Assembly: GCA_934102255.1 (NCBI GenBank)
Contig: CAKOSN010000021.1
Span: forward strand, 1 to 31,418
Length of the DNA stretch: 31,418 bases
Source of the DNA: an uncultured Bacilli bacterium
Lineage (GTDB): Bacteria > Bacillota_I > Bacilli_A > RF39 > UBA660
Direction of reading: 5' to 3'
Part shown: piece by piece, positions 1-6,331 of the stretch
Position numbering within the stretch: the stretch's first letter is position 1
How the letters are laid out: each line of letters begins with the position of its first letter
Made by a program: the position numbers and the translations under genes
The notes under the pieces: model-generated
Database searches by the model: none
Seen by the model: only the letters and a program-made list of their open reading frames with translations
Told to the model about the DNA's origin: nothing

Positions 1-145
1 TATATATACAAAAACAATTAATTTTTTATTAAATTTATTTCATTTACTAATATAATTTCTTATACAAATTACTATTTATCTGTTTGTCTTTCTAATTATA
101 ACATTTATTTTTTTATTAATCATTATATCCAATAAAATTAGTAAA

Positions 146-184
146 AAAAGTGAGAGTATATTAATATAACATATTCTCACTTTT
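146..184 (-). terminator. Rho-independent terminator of the 235-729 gene
   Basis: The arms AAAAGTGAGAGTAT and ATATTCTCACTTTT pair over about 14 bp with one G-T pair and an AT-only loop. Both ends run into A/T tracts, so it could work on either strand. It lies about 50 bases past the stop of the reverse-strand gene at 235-729. Confidence 0.65.
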
Positions 185-234
185 ATAATTACTTAACAAA
201 CAACAATAATCATATACATTTAAATTATAATTAA

Positions 235-729
235 TTAAGATATTGGCTTATTCATTAAGCTAACACATTTTTCTTGAATATCATCAATCATAAAAACAAT
301 ATTAATAAGTTTTCTAATATCTTGATTAAAAATTTCTAAATTAATACTTTTATTAGAAATATCTTCTAAAAATTTTTGGTAAACTTCGTCCTCATCATAT
401 TTAATTGAATTATTTTCATAATGTTTTTTTAGTTCGTCAAAAATAATCTCAAGGTAAGCATCAGAATAAATATCAAATGAATATAAATAGGATTTTATTT
501 TAGATTTATCAGTCAAAATATTATTTTTTATTTCATCAACTTCGTTGCCTTTTGTTAAATCATCAATCCATGGGCTAACTTCCTTATCCATAAAACCACA
601 AAATGCTTTCATAAATTCTGGATCAATTTTATTTTCATTTTTTAAATATTCATTGGCAGCATTTTTTGAAGATACACTTTCTATTTTATTTATTAAGCAA
701 AACATTTCATCAGCTAAATTTTTGTTCAT
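235..729 (-). CDS. Hypothetical acidic helical protein, 164 aa
   Basis: I do not recognise this protein. It has no signal peptide or membrane segment and looks soluble, acidic and largely helical, rich in Asp, Glu, Lys, Ile and Asn. The ATG at 729 follows a weak purine-rich site (GTGAGATGAAATT). It is the last gene of the left reverse-strand series: about 104 bases separate it from the CAP-domain gene, and a good terminator follows. It may be cargo or a regulator of the mobile-element-like region, but nothing in the sequence fixes a role. Confidence 0.6.
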   Translation of the reverse strand: MNKNLADEMFCLINKIESVSSKNAANEYLKNENKIDPEFMKAFCGFMDKEVSPWIDDLTKGNEVDEIKNNILTDKSKIKSYLYSFDIYSDAYLEIIFDELKKHYENNSIKYDEDEVYQKFLEDISNKSINLEIFNQDIRKLINIVFMIDDIQEKCVSLMNKPIS

Positions 730-833
730 AATTTCATCTCACTTTCATATTACTATTTATTTGATTAATATCATAACATTTGTTTTTTTATTAACCCTTT
801 TATTCATTAAGCTTAGGAAAAAAGAACGAATTA

Positions 834-1859
834 TTAGTAATCCATCCTAAATGACACAACTGCATACCATTGACCATTTATTTCATAGACACTTGCTGCA
901 ATTGCTGTGTTTTGCTCTCTTAGTATTGTAGCATTATGTGATGGGCTATTTTTCCAAGCCCTAATAAAATCTCCACCAGCATCACCATGTCCAATTATTT
1001 CACCAAAACCATAACCAGCTCCATCATGAGAATAATAGTTAACTAACTCCTTTGATCTTCTATCTGCCTCTGCTTGTGCTTCTGTTGTTACTGGTAATTC
1101 AGAAAGTCCATTTGCTCTTCTATAAGCATTTATCTGACTTACATAAGTATTTGAAATATCCTTTCTATACCCAATTGAAGGAGAACTTTGCTGAGTTGAA
1201 TTTGATTGGAATGATTTATTATAACTATTATTTGAACTATTATTATTACTATTATTTTTGGTCGCTACAGTTTTTTCTTCTTCTTTTTCTTTCACTTTTA
1301 AAGTAAACTCTTTTGACGAAATATTATTACTTTCATCTTTAGCGACAATTTTTAATTTATATTCACCTACTTTTGATAAATCATATTCTCCATCTACTAG
1401 TAATGAAACATTTGATAGATCTTTTGCTTCAAAATAATCGGATAAATTTAAGCTCTCTGTATTTTTTTCTAATTCAATAACTTCTTTTGAGGAAATAAAT
1501 TCAGGTGCTATAGTATCAACTACCTCAATAACAAATTTTTTCTCATCTATTTTATTCTTAATAGTAAGATTATATTTGCCTAATGGTACAATATTATCTT
1601 TTTCTTTAATAAATTTTCCATTTTCAATTTTTAATTTATCAGAAGTTATTTTATAATCTTTTATATTACTAATAGAATCGGTATTTTTCAAATAATAAGA
1701 AACATCCGAAGTTATATCATCACCCAATTCATATACAAATTTTTCTTGATTTAATTCAATTTTATTTTTTTCTTTTGTAATGATTACCAATACAAATACA
1801 AATATAACTATAATTATTACTATCAAAATTGGTATAAATATTTTTAATTTTTTCTTCAT
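834..1859 (-). CDS. Membrane-anchored CAP/SCP-domain protein with Ig-like repeats
   Basis: The protein would be exported and stay anchored by an N-terminal segment. Residues 1-6 are Lys-rich and about 7-27 are strongly hydrophobic. Two bacterial Ig-like beta domains follow (about 35-113 and 115-190; the second has the DTIAPEF opening and KVGEYKLKIVAKDESNN pattern of cell-surface Ig repeats). A Ser/Asn/Gln linker spans about 197-228. The C-terminal CAP (PF00188-like) domain covers about 236-341, with cavity residues His278, Glu287 and His308 in SHDG, FGEIIGHGD and SPSHNATI. The open frame reaches back to a TTG at 1871, but GGAGGAG at 1863-1869 sits 3-5 bases before the ATG at 1859, so I chose that start (341 aa). 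Bacterial CAP proteins occur in sporulation, wall biology and host interaction; the exact role here is unknown. Confidence 0.85.
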   Translation of the reverse strand: MKKKLKIFIPILIVIIIVIFVFVLVIITKEKNKIELNQEKFVYELGDDITSDVSYYLKNTDSISNIKDYKITSDKLKIENGKFIKEKDNIVPLGKYNLTIKNKIDEKKFVIEVVDTIAPEFISSKEVIELEKNTESLNLSDYFEAKDLSNVSLLVDGEYDLSKVGEYKLKIVAKDESNNISSKEFTLKVKEKEEEKTVATKNNSNNNSSNNSYNKSFQSNSTQQSSPSIGYRKDISNTYVSQINAYRRANGLSELPVTTEAQAEADRRSKELVNYYSHDGAGYGFGEIIGHGDAGGDFIRAWKNSPSHNATILREQNTAIAASVYEINGQWYAVVSFRMDY

Positions 1860-1884
1860 AAACTCCTCCAACTGCTATGTTATT

Positions 1885-1906
1885 AATGTGGTTGTATAAC
1901 CACATT
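1885..1906. promoter_or_regulatory. 22-base perfect palindromic stem, candidate operator of the CAP gene
   Basis: AATGTGGTT-GTAT-AACCACATT is a perfect 9-bp inverted repeat with a 4-base centre. It lies between the stop of the ArpU-like gene and the start of the CAP gene. On the reverse strand a TATAAT lies immediately before it, and no T-run follows it. An operator just downstream of a -10 box is therefore more likely than a terminator, although a weak terminator for the ArpU-like gene is possible. Confidence 0.4.
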
Positions 1907-1917
1907 ATAATATATTT

Positions 1918-2379
1918 TTAATCTAAGTAGAAATAATAAGTTTTATCATAAATAAATTCCACTTGATTCGAATAAACAGCTAAATAGAAATATGCTCTAT
2001 TTTTTTGTCTTCTAATTTGTCTTTCACTTATATTTATTTTTTTTGCTATTTCCTTGTCAGTGTATCCATAAAAACATTTTAATCTTAAAAACTCTGCGAT
2101 TGTTTTGTCTATTTTTTGAATTTTCAAAACACTTTTTATATAATTAGCAATTTGATCATCATGCCATGATAATACTTTTAATAATTTATCAGAAGCAGAT
2201 GAACCAGTTGTTCCACTTGAGAATAACAAAATACTTGCCGAATTAAATGAACTTGTATTTAATTGCCTTAATCTTTTTTCAACAAGTGGTTGATATAATT
2301 CACATACTTCTCTACCATTCATAGCTGTTTTTTCTATATCTATTTTTGATATTATTTTACTATCAAAAATATCAAGCAT
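1918..2379 (-). CDS. ArpU/sigma-region-4-like transcription regulator, 153 aa
   Basis: Residues about 90-132 form a sigma-70 region-4-type helix-turn-helix: a FLRLKCFYG helix, then TDKEIAKKINISERQIRRQKN. The lengths and layout resemble the ArpU/RinA-like late regulators of phages and phage-derived elements in Bacillota. The N-terminal 90 residues are not recognised. The ATG at 2379 overlaps the stop of the cold-shock gene (TAATG), so translation is probably coupled. It is the last gene of the reverse operon starting near 4030. A role in switching on element genes is inferred from the fold and neighbours, not shown. Confidence 0.6.
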   Translation of the reverse strand: MLDIFDSKIISKIDIEKTAMNGREVCELYQPLVEKRLRQLNTSSFNSASILLFSSGTTGSSASDKLLKVLSWHDDQIANYIKSVLKIQKIDKTIAEFLRLKCFYGYTDKEIAKKINISERQIRRQKNRAYFYLAVYSNQVEFIYDKTYYFYLD

Positions 2380-2633
2380 TATTCAGATTCCACAGTATCT
2401 TCTACATTAGATTCTTTTTCAGTTATTTTGCGAACATTAACAGCTTTTTCAAGCTCTTCATCATAATCAAAAATAACTGCTTCATTTTCTTCTAAAGTTT
2501 TATATCCTTTCATTTGAATATCTGAAAAATGAACATACACATCATTTTTAATTTCATCACATTGAATGAAACCATATCCCTTCTCGTTACTAAACCACTT
2601 AACATTTCCTCTCATATTTACTTTTTCTTGCAT
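2379..2633 (-). CDS. Cold-shock-domain nucleic-acid-binding protein
   Basis: This is a single CSD (OB fold) of 84 aa with an acidic tail. RNP1 reads KGYGFI and RNP2 VYVHF; GNVKWFSNEKG opens the first strand. Such proteins bind single-stranded RNA or DNA and melt RNA structure. The family usually has about 66-70 residues, so the acidic C-terminus is an extension. The start at 2633 is backed by AAAGGAG about 10 bases upstream; a second Met at residue 7 fits the usual CSD start but lacks as good a site. The gene overlaps the upstream membrane-protein gene by 16 bases and is coupled to the ArpU-like gene. It sits in an element operon, not with housekeeping genes. Confidence 0.88.
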   Translation of the reverse strand: MQEKVNMRGNVKWFSNEKGYGFIQCDEIKNDVYVHFSDIQMKGYKTLEENEAVIFDYDEELEKAVNVRKITEKESNVEDTVESE

Positions 2634-3262
2634 TTTCTATTATCTCCTTTTCCATTCTTATTTACTACTATATTTACTGCTGTTTCATTTACTGCTAAAT
2701 CATATAGTCTATTAATCCTTTTTAATATATAATCAATAGATAATATTATTACTGCAACTACTACCACTAAATAAAAACTTCTCATTAAACTACCAAGAAT
2801 CATAAAATTATAATTCAATAAAGCACTACATGGTAAAAATAATATTGATTTAATTAAAGTATTTATTATATTTTTACAATTCAAATTATTTTTTTTACCA
2901 TAATATACAACTAAAAACATCATAATAACAAAAGTAATTATATAAGTATTTAATACAAATTTTCTTAAATCAATTAATTTTATCAAATTTGTATTATTGT
3001 TCAAACAATTAAAATTATCAAATATTGAAAATATAGTGTTAGTTGATAAATATAAACAATATATAATTATTAAAAATATTAATACAACTTTTAAATATTT
3101 CATTATAATTGATAACTTATGGTAAAATTGCATTCTTTTGTTATTTTCTTCATCTTTCCAATACTCTTCTGCACTACTATTAAATAAATCCTTATAAAAC
3201 TGCTTTATCTTTCTAATTGTTTTTCCTCCTTCTAAATCCCATTGATATTGATAAAGCATCAT
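2618..3262 (-). CDS. Hypothetical multi-pass membrane protein, 214 aa
   Basis: I do not recognise the family. A cytosolic N-terminus of about 55 residues is followed by about four hydrophobic segments (roughly 55-80, 105-123, 135-158 and 160-178) and a basic Lys/Asn tail. The ATG at 3262 overlaps mazF by 50 bases and is preceded by GAGG with 7-base spacing. Oddly, a much stronger site, GAAGGAGG, lies inside the overlap but is followed at proper distance by ATT, not a standard start; the next Met is at codon 44. Its place between mazF and the cold-shock gene points to the same transcript. A role in immunity, export or lysis would be speculation. Confidence 0.65.
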   Translation of the reverse strand: MMLYQYQWDLEGGKTIRKIKQFYKDLFNSSAEEYWKDEENNKRMQFYHKLSIIMKYLKVVLIFLIIIYCLYLSTNTIFSIFDNFNCLNNNTNLIKLIDLRKFVLNTYIITFVIMMFLVVYYGKKNNLNCKNIINTLIKSILFLPCSALLNYNFMILGSLMRSFYLVVVVAVIILSIDYILKRINRLYDLAVNETAVNIVVNKNGKGDNRKCKKK

Positions 3263-3554
3263 CTATTTTCCTCATAGTTTTATCATCAAATGATTTTACA
3301 TAGTGTATTACTTGATCTTTTGAAATAGTTAAAATACATTCACACAAAGCCATTGTTTCACATCCTAATATAACATGAACTGGTAAGTAAGTTTTTTTTA
3401 TTTTTGATGTAAGGGGGATAACTATTAAAGTCGGAGAGAATTTATTACCATCATCATTTTGAACAACTACGCAAGGTCTTTTTCCAGATTGAACATGTTT
3501 AGATTTATTATACAATTGAACAAAATAGACATCTCCTCTTTTGATTTTTTTCAT
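3213..3554 (-). CDS. MazF/PemK-family toxin (sequence-specific endoribonuclease)
   Basis: The 113-residue protein has the full MazF/PemK layout: an RGDVYFVQL first strand, GKRPCVVVQND, SPTLIVIPLTSK and a late ALCECILTISKDQV segment. Arg26 and Thr49 match the family's catalytic Arg and Thr, so activity is expected. MazF enzymes cut single-stranded RNA at short motifs and are normally held by a MazE-type antitoxin. No recognisable MazE precedes it; the gene is coupled through an ATGA overlap to an unknown 88-aa protein. That protein or the 63-aa one before it could be the antitoxin, but neither looks like a known one. The operon is under the TGTCTAC palindrome system. Confidence 0.9.
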   Translation of the reverse strand: MKKIKRGDVYFVQLYNKSKHVQSGKRPCVVVQNDDGNKFSPTLIVIPLTSKIKKTYLPVHVILGCETMALCECILTISKDQVIHYVKSFDDKTMRKIDDALSISMGFRRRKNN

Positions 3555-3817
3555 ATAAAATAACTTTTAACCACACATTCTATTTCCAAAATATAATAAG
3601 CATCTAATGGATATTTAACCTTTCTTCTCCTCTTTAAATATTTATTTTCGTAAACAATCTTTAAAACACATGGATAACCTTGCCTTTTTAAAATTTCAAT
3701 AATTTTTTCTTTTCCAATCTTTTTTACTATCTCTCTTCCACAACAACAATTACCAAATTTTCTTAGATGACGCAAAATCCAATCAGGGATTTCTGTATTT
3801 TCCTCTTGAAAATCCAT
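3551..3817 (-). CDS. Hypothetical basic protein upstream of mazF, 88 aa
   Basis: I do not recognise this protein. It is Lys/Arg-rich with a NCCCGREIVKKIGKEKIIEI segment that looks helical, a YLKRRRKVKYPLD basic stretch, and clustered cysteines at about 24-26. No membrane segment is seen. The site GAGGGG precedes the ATG at 3817, and its TGA overlaps the mazF ATG by four bases. That tight coupling makes it the first candidate for a non-MazE antitoxin or regulator, but this rests on position only. Confidence 0.6.
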   Translation of the reverse strand: MDFQEENTEIPDWILRHLRKFGNCCCGREIVKKIGKEKIIEILKRQGYPCVLKIVYENKYLKRRRKVKYPLDAYYILEIECVVKSYFI

Positions 3818-3838
3818 GATAGTTCCCCTCTCAAATTT

Positions 3839-4030
3839 TTAGAATAATTTGATTAAATCAAAATCAAATTCACTCCCTACTTCAAAAAATTTTACTTCAT
3901 CATCTCCATCAAACAAATAATAAATAATATTATCAATTACTTTAATGATTGTGAGAAAATATCCGTGATTATCTGATAAGGTATTAAAAACTTTGTACCT
4001 ATCTTTTTCCTTATATTCTAAATGAATCAT
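3839..4030 (-). CDS. Hypothetical 63-aa protein, first gene of the mazF operon
   Basis: A small, acidic, probably beta-rich protein (FLTIIKVIDNIIYYLFDGDDEVKFF) with no family I recognise. It ends 21 bases before the 88-aa gene. The purine-rich AAAGAAAGGG lies almost against the ATG, an unusually short spacing, so the start is uncertain. It is the first gene after the promoter at 4184-4212, and an operator copy at 4045-4062 lies just upstream of it. It could be an antitoxin or regulator by position. Confidence 0.5.
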   Translation of the reverse strand: MIHLEYKEKDRYKVFNTLSDNHGYFLTIIKVIDNIIYYLFDGDDEVKFFEVGSEFDFDLIKLF

Positions 4031-4044
4031 CCCTTTCTTTCATC

Positions 4045-4062
4045 TGTCTACAATAGTAGACA
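4045..4062. promoter_or_regulatory. Operator copy 1 (TGTCTAC-N4-GTAGACA)
   Basis: TGTCTACAATAGTAGACA has perfect 7-bp arms with an AATA centre. It lies about 15 bases upstream of the 63-aa gene, within the leader of the mazF operon. Confidence 0.65.
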
Positions 4063-4153
4063 ATCAGGGTAAAAAAATAATTTCTTACTCCTATTTTAAC
4101 AGCTATTATTTATTATTTTATTAACAATCACCTCCAAGCGAACTTCCAGAGGT

Positions 4154-4171
4154 TGTCTACTATTGTAGACA
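4154..4171. promoter_or_regulatory. Operator copy 2 (TGTCTAC-N4-GTAGACA)
   Basis: TGTCTACTATTGTAGACA has perfect arms; its centre is the reverse complement of copy 1. On the reverse strand it begins about 12 bases after the -10 box of the 4184-4212 promoter, near the expected transcription start, where a bound repressor would block transcription. Confidence 0.7.
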
Positions 4172-4183
4172 CCTTATGTTAAA

Positions 4184-4212
4184 ATAATAACCTTTTATTT
4201 AAAAAAAGTCAA
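4184..4212 (-). promoter_or_regulatory. Sigma-A-type promoter of the mazF operon
   Basis: On the reverse strand, TTGACT (4207-4212) and TATTAT (4184-4189) are separated by 17 bases, each 5 of 6 to consensus. It lies after the terminator of the preceding operon and reads into the 63-aa gene about 150 bases away. The leader contains both operator copies 1 and 2. Confidence 0.65.
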
Positions 4213-4234
4213 GACCTATAATAAATAATATCTG

Positions 4235-4269
4235 TTTCAAAGAAAACTGTATAGAAACAATCTATACAG
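4235..4269 (-). terminator. Terminator of the 4282-4854 operon
   Basis: CTGTATAGA-AACAA-TCTATACAG is a perfect 9-bp hairpin, 13 bases past the stop of the 102-aa gene. On the reverse strand it is followed by TTTTCTTTG. It separates the two reverse operons. Confidence 0.75.
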
Positions 4270-4281
4270 CCGATACCTTTT

Positions 4282-4590
4282 TCAGTTTTTTATTATTGTT
4301 ACACAATCACTTAGCGTTGTAATTGTTTTGTCCAATTTTGCCTCGTCTTCAACTGAAATGATACCGAGAGTACCAATTAATTCTATTAATTGTTCATACT
4401 TTACTGCCAAAGAATTACATAATAGAAGTTCATTTATAGTTTTATTATAATCTTCTTCTACTTTGCTTAATTTTTTTATAACATCTTTCAATACTTCTTT
4501 TGATATATTTTCTTCCTCATTAATACATCTATTTAATACTTCCAAAACTACTTTTACTTCATTTACTGCCTTACTTTCTTCTTTAGTCAT
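4282..4590 (-). CDS. Hypothetical helical protein, 102 aa
   Basis: I do not recognise the family. The sequence is acidic and almost wholly helical with heptad-like Leu/Ile/Val spacing (VKVVLEVLNRCI, VLKDVIKKLSKVEEDYNKTINELLL), so a small helical bundle or short coiled coil is likely. GGAAAGGAAAG precedes the ATG at 4590. It follows the 86-aa gene after 3 bases and ends at a strong terminator, so the pair forms a short operon under the repressor-controlled promoter at 4890-4918. Confidence 0.6.
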   Translation of the reverse strand: MTKEESKAVNEVKVVLEVLNRCINEEENISKEVLKDVIKKLSKVEEDYNKTINELLLCNSLAVKYEQLIELIGTLGIISVEDEAKLDKTITTLSDCVTIIKN

Positions 4591-4593
4591 TTT

Positions 4594-4854
4594 CTAACTT
4601 TCCTTTCCAATTGGTACTTCTTCTTTTCGTGATGTTTTATCCTTCAAACTATCTAAACATTTTTCTAACACACGAATTGTAGATTCTTCGTCCAACTGAG
4701 TCGTTAATGCAATATCATTATTTTTAATAATAATTTTTATGCACCTAGTTTGACTTGAAGACTGCATTTTATACAAAATTTCACCTGCCTTTCTAATAGT
4801 CAGGATGAAAACATCACCCTTAGTCCTATTGCCATAAATACTCCTCCACTTCAT
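4594..4854 (-). CDS. Hypothetical 86-aa protein with unusual start region
   Basis: The family is not recognised. The middle looks beta-rich (TRCIKIIIKNNDIALTTQ) and the end is helical and charged. The start is doubtful. The ATG at 4854 has no clear ribosome site, whereas GTGGAGGAG lies inside the reading frame (codons 3-5) and points to an ATG at 4835 in a different frame, which would give only 11 residues (stop at 4800). In-frame alternatives are TTG at 4776, after AGGTGA, and ATG at 4767. The protein may therefore be about 57-60 residues, translated after a short leader frame. It is the first gene of the left arm of the divergent promoter region. Confidence 0.45.
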   Translation of the reverse strand: MKWRSIYGNRTKGDVFILTIRKAGEILYKMQSSSQTRCIKIIIKNNDIALTTQLDEESTIRVLEKCLDSLKDKTSRKEEVPIGKES

Positions 4855-4889
4855 TTACTGCAAATATAGCTTTCTGCTATACATAAGAT

Positions 4890-4918
4890 ATATTATCAAA
4901 AAAAATTCCACTTGTCTA
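4890..4918 (-). promoter_or_regulatory. Leftward promoter of the 4854-4282 operon
   Basis: On the reverse strand, TAGACA (4913-4918) and TAATAT (4890-4895) are 17 bases apart. The -35 hexamer is itself one half-site of operator copy 3, so repressor binding would exclude RNA polymerase. Confidence 0.55.
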
Positions 4919-4930
4919 CTATTGTAGTCT
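4913..4930. promoter_or_regulatory. Operator copy 3 (imperfect)
   Basis: TGTCTACTATTGTAGTCT keeps one perfect arm and has three mismatches in the other. It covers the -35 box of the leftward promoter. Confidence 0.6.
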
Positions 4931-4955
4931 ATTTAAAATTTTGTCGTTTAATTTT

Positions 4956-4973
4956 AGTACACAATAGTAGACA
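4956..4973. promoter_or_regulatory. Operator copy 4 (imperfect)
   Basis: AGTACACAATAGTAGACA matches copy 1 at 15 of 18 positions, with the GTAGACA arm intact. That arm contains the TAGACA -35 box of the rightward promoter. Confidence 0.6.
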
Positions 4974-4996
4974 TTTTTAAAAAAAGATAGTAAAAT
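4968..4996 (+). promoter_or_regulatory. Rightward promoter of the HTH repressor gene
   Basis: TAGACA (4968-4973) and TAAAAT (4991-4996) are 17 bases apart, each 5 of 6 to consensus. The -35 box is part of operator copy 4, which suggests autoregulation. Confidence 0.6.
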
Positions 4997-5026
4997 GGTT
5001 ATGAAGTCTTAAGAGAGGAAAATATT

Positions 5027-5425
5027 ATGAGTAATGAAGAAGCTTTAGCATTAATAATCAAAAAATATTGTGTTGTTCATAATATCAGTTATTCAGAGTT
5101 TGCAAGAGAAACAGGAGTAAGTAGAGCTTATATCAATAGAATAATAAGCAATAAATGTGGTAAATTTGGGATTTCATCAACTATAAAAGAATTGATTGCA
5201 AAAGGATTACATACCAGTATGCCACAATTGGAAAAACAAATTGAACAATACAAAAATAATAATGATGTAAAATTTGATGATGAAACTGCAAATATAATTT
5301 CAAGTATTGTTAGTGAATTAAAAAAATATGATATAAATGATCTTGAAACTATTCAAAGTATTATTTCTGAATCTAATTCTCAAAGATTAAAAATTATTTA
5401 TAATCTTCTTAAAAATATGAAATAA
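5027..5425 (+). CDS. HTH repressor-like protein, 132 aa
   Basis: The N-terminal third holds an XRE/Cro-type helix-turn-helix (about residues 18-42, ISYSEFARETGVSRAYINRI). The rest is helical and probably mediates dimerisation or ligand/partner binding; it is not recognised. AGAGGAAAATATT precedes the ATG. It is the only forward-strand gene in the left region and is divergent from the 86-aa gene. Two operator copies lie in the shared promoter region and two more lie before the mazF operon. By analogy with phage- and plasmid-type control regions it is the likely binder of TGTCTAC-N4-GTAGACA and would repress itself and both reverse operons. The link is inference; the HTH is clear. Confidence 0.75.
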   Translation: MSNEEALALIIKKYCVVHNISYSEFARETGVSRAYINRIISNKCGKFGISSTIKELIAKGLHTSMPQLEKQIEQYKNNNDVKFDDETANIISSIVSELKKYDINDLETIQSIISESNSQRLKIIYNLLKNMK

Positions 5426-5437
5426 CATATTTTTTTT
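5413..5437 (+). terminator. Terminator of the HTH gene, possibly bidirectional
   Basis: AAATATG-AAATAA-CATATTT forms a 7-bp stem that overlaps the stop codon and continues into eight Ts. On the reverse strand it ends in five Ts, so it may also serve the convergent replication-type gene, 18 bases away. Confidence 0.55.
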
Positions 5438-5443
5438 ATTTGT

Positions 5444-6265
5444 TTAAATATCCATTTCATAATCATATTCATCTTCTATTTTTTGACTTACTTCATTTTT
5501 CTCTTTAAACCACCCTAATTCTTCATCCCATTCAATTTCATTATTTATAAGTTTATCAATATTATTTAAAATTGCAGATTTAAAATATCCAAATTTATTT
5601 TTAATAGGTTCATTATTTTCATCAATGAAATTATGACTAACTACCCTTGGTATAATATAATGAGTTATTATTATCAAATCAGTTAATTCATACTTTTGAA
5701 TTAATTCATTAAATAAATTATCATAATATACAATTTGTAAATCATCAATTTCAATATACTTTCTATTTATTAATTCATTTGTAAGGATGTTATGATTTTT
5801 AGGATTATAAAATTCGGAATCTAAATTTTTAAATTCATTTAAAATGGTTTTATCGTCTTTATCTATTTGTTCTTTAGTTCTTTGTTCTTTAGTATTTATT
5901 TGGGTATCATTTTCTACTGGTTGATTATCCACAGGTGGATTTCCTACCTCTGGATTTTTTTCTTGTAATATTTCAACAGGCTGTTCATAAATATTGTATA
6001 CATATTCAAAGTATCCCTTATTATTACGAACCTTATCGATAATTAAATATCTTTTTCGTTTTAATTCTCTCAAGGTACTTTTAATAGCTGTTTCTTGTTC
6101 TTTACAAATGGCACACAATCCATTTAAAGAATAGTCCCAGTCAGAAGGCAATGATAACATAAAAGACAACAATCCTTTTGCTTTTAAGCTAAGATCTTTA
6201 TCCCTTAAATGATAGTTACTCATTATGGTATAATTTTTCGTTTTTTCAACTTTAAATACTGCCAT
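5444..6265 (-). CDS. Phage/plasmid-type replication initiator-like protein (HTH plus DnaD-like C-terminus)
   Basis: From the chosen start the protein has 273 aa. Residues 1-90 (AVFKVEKTKNYTIMSNYHLRD, then LSLKAKGLLSFMLSLP and a winged-helix region) match the N-terminal domain common to replication proteins of Bacillota phages, plasmids and integrative elements. A Pro/Gln/Asn linker follows, then a helical C-terminal domain ending KFGYFKSAILNNIDKL, as in DnaD-like/DUF6017 replication proteins. The open frame runs back to 6310, but that part lies in the serS terminator; AAAGGGGTGATAAT directly before the ATG at 6265 decides the start. The gene suggests that the left region is, or derives from, a replicating element. 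The precise family is uncertain. Confidence 0.75.
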   Translation of the reverse strand: MAVFKVEKTKNYTIMSNYHLRDKDLSLKAKGLLSFMLSLPSDWDYSLNGLCAICKEQETAIKSTLRELKRKRYLIIDKVRNNKGYFEYVYNIYEQPVEILQEKNPEVGNPPVDNQPVENDTQINTKEQRTKEQIDKDDKTILNEFKNLDSEFYNPKNHNILTNELINRKYIEIDDLQIVYYDNLFNELIQKYELTDLIIITHYIIPRVVSHNFIDENNEPIKNKFGYFKSAILNNIDKLINNEIEWDEELGWFKEKNEVSQKIEDEYDYEMDI

Positions 6266-6294
6266 ATTATCACCCCTTTCTTTATATTTTTGCA

Positions 6295-6320
6295 TCAAAA
6301 AAAGAGTCAAATTGACTCTT
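6295..6320 (-). terminator. Terminator of the intact serS
   Basis: AAGAGTCAA-A-TTGACTCTT is a perfect 9-bp inverted repeat 12 bases past the serS stop. On the reverse strand it is followed by a run of seven Ts. Confidence 0.8.
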
Positions 6321-6331
6321 AATAGTTAAAA

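Noticed and set aside
545..850. Forward open frame of 101 codons
   Set aside because: It lies opposite the 164-aa gene and the terminal part of the CAP gene region, is low in complexity and has no ribosome site.
4235..4269. Double-strand replication origin hairpin
   Set aside because: A U-rich tail on the strand of the preceding gene makes a terminator the simpler reading; no nick-site motif or rolling-circle Rep is present.
4045..4973. CRISPR array
   Set aside because: The four repeats are palindromic, unevenly spaced, in both orientations and lie at promoters; no cas genes are present.
6281..6310. Promoter TTGACT-18-TATAAA for the replication-type gene
   Set aside because: The start point would fall within the ribosome binding site at 6271-6279, leaving no usable leader.
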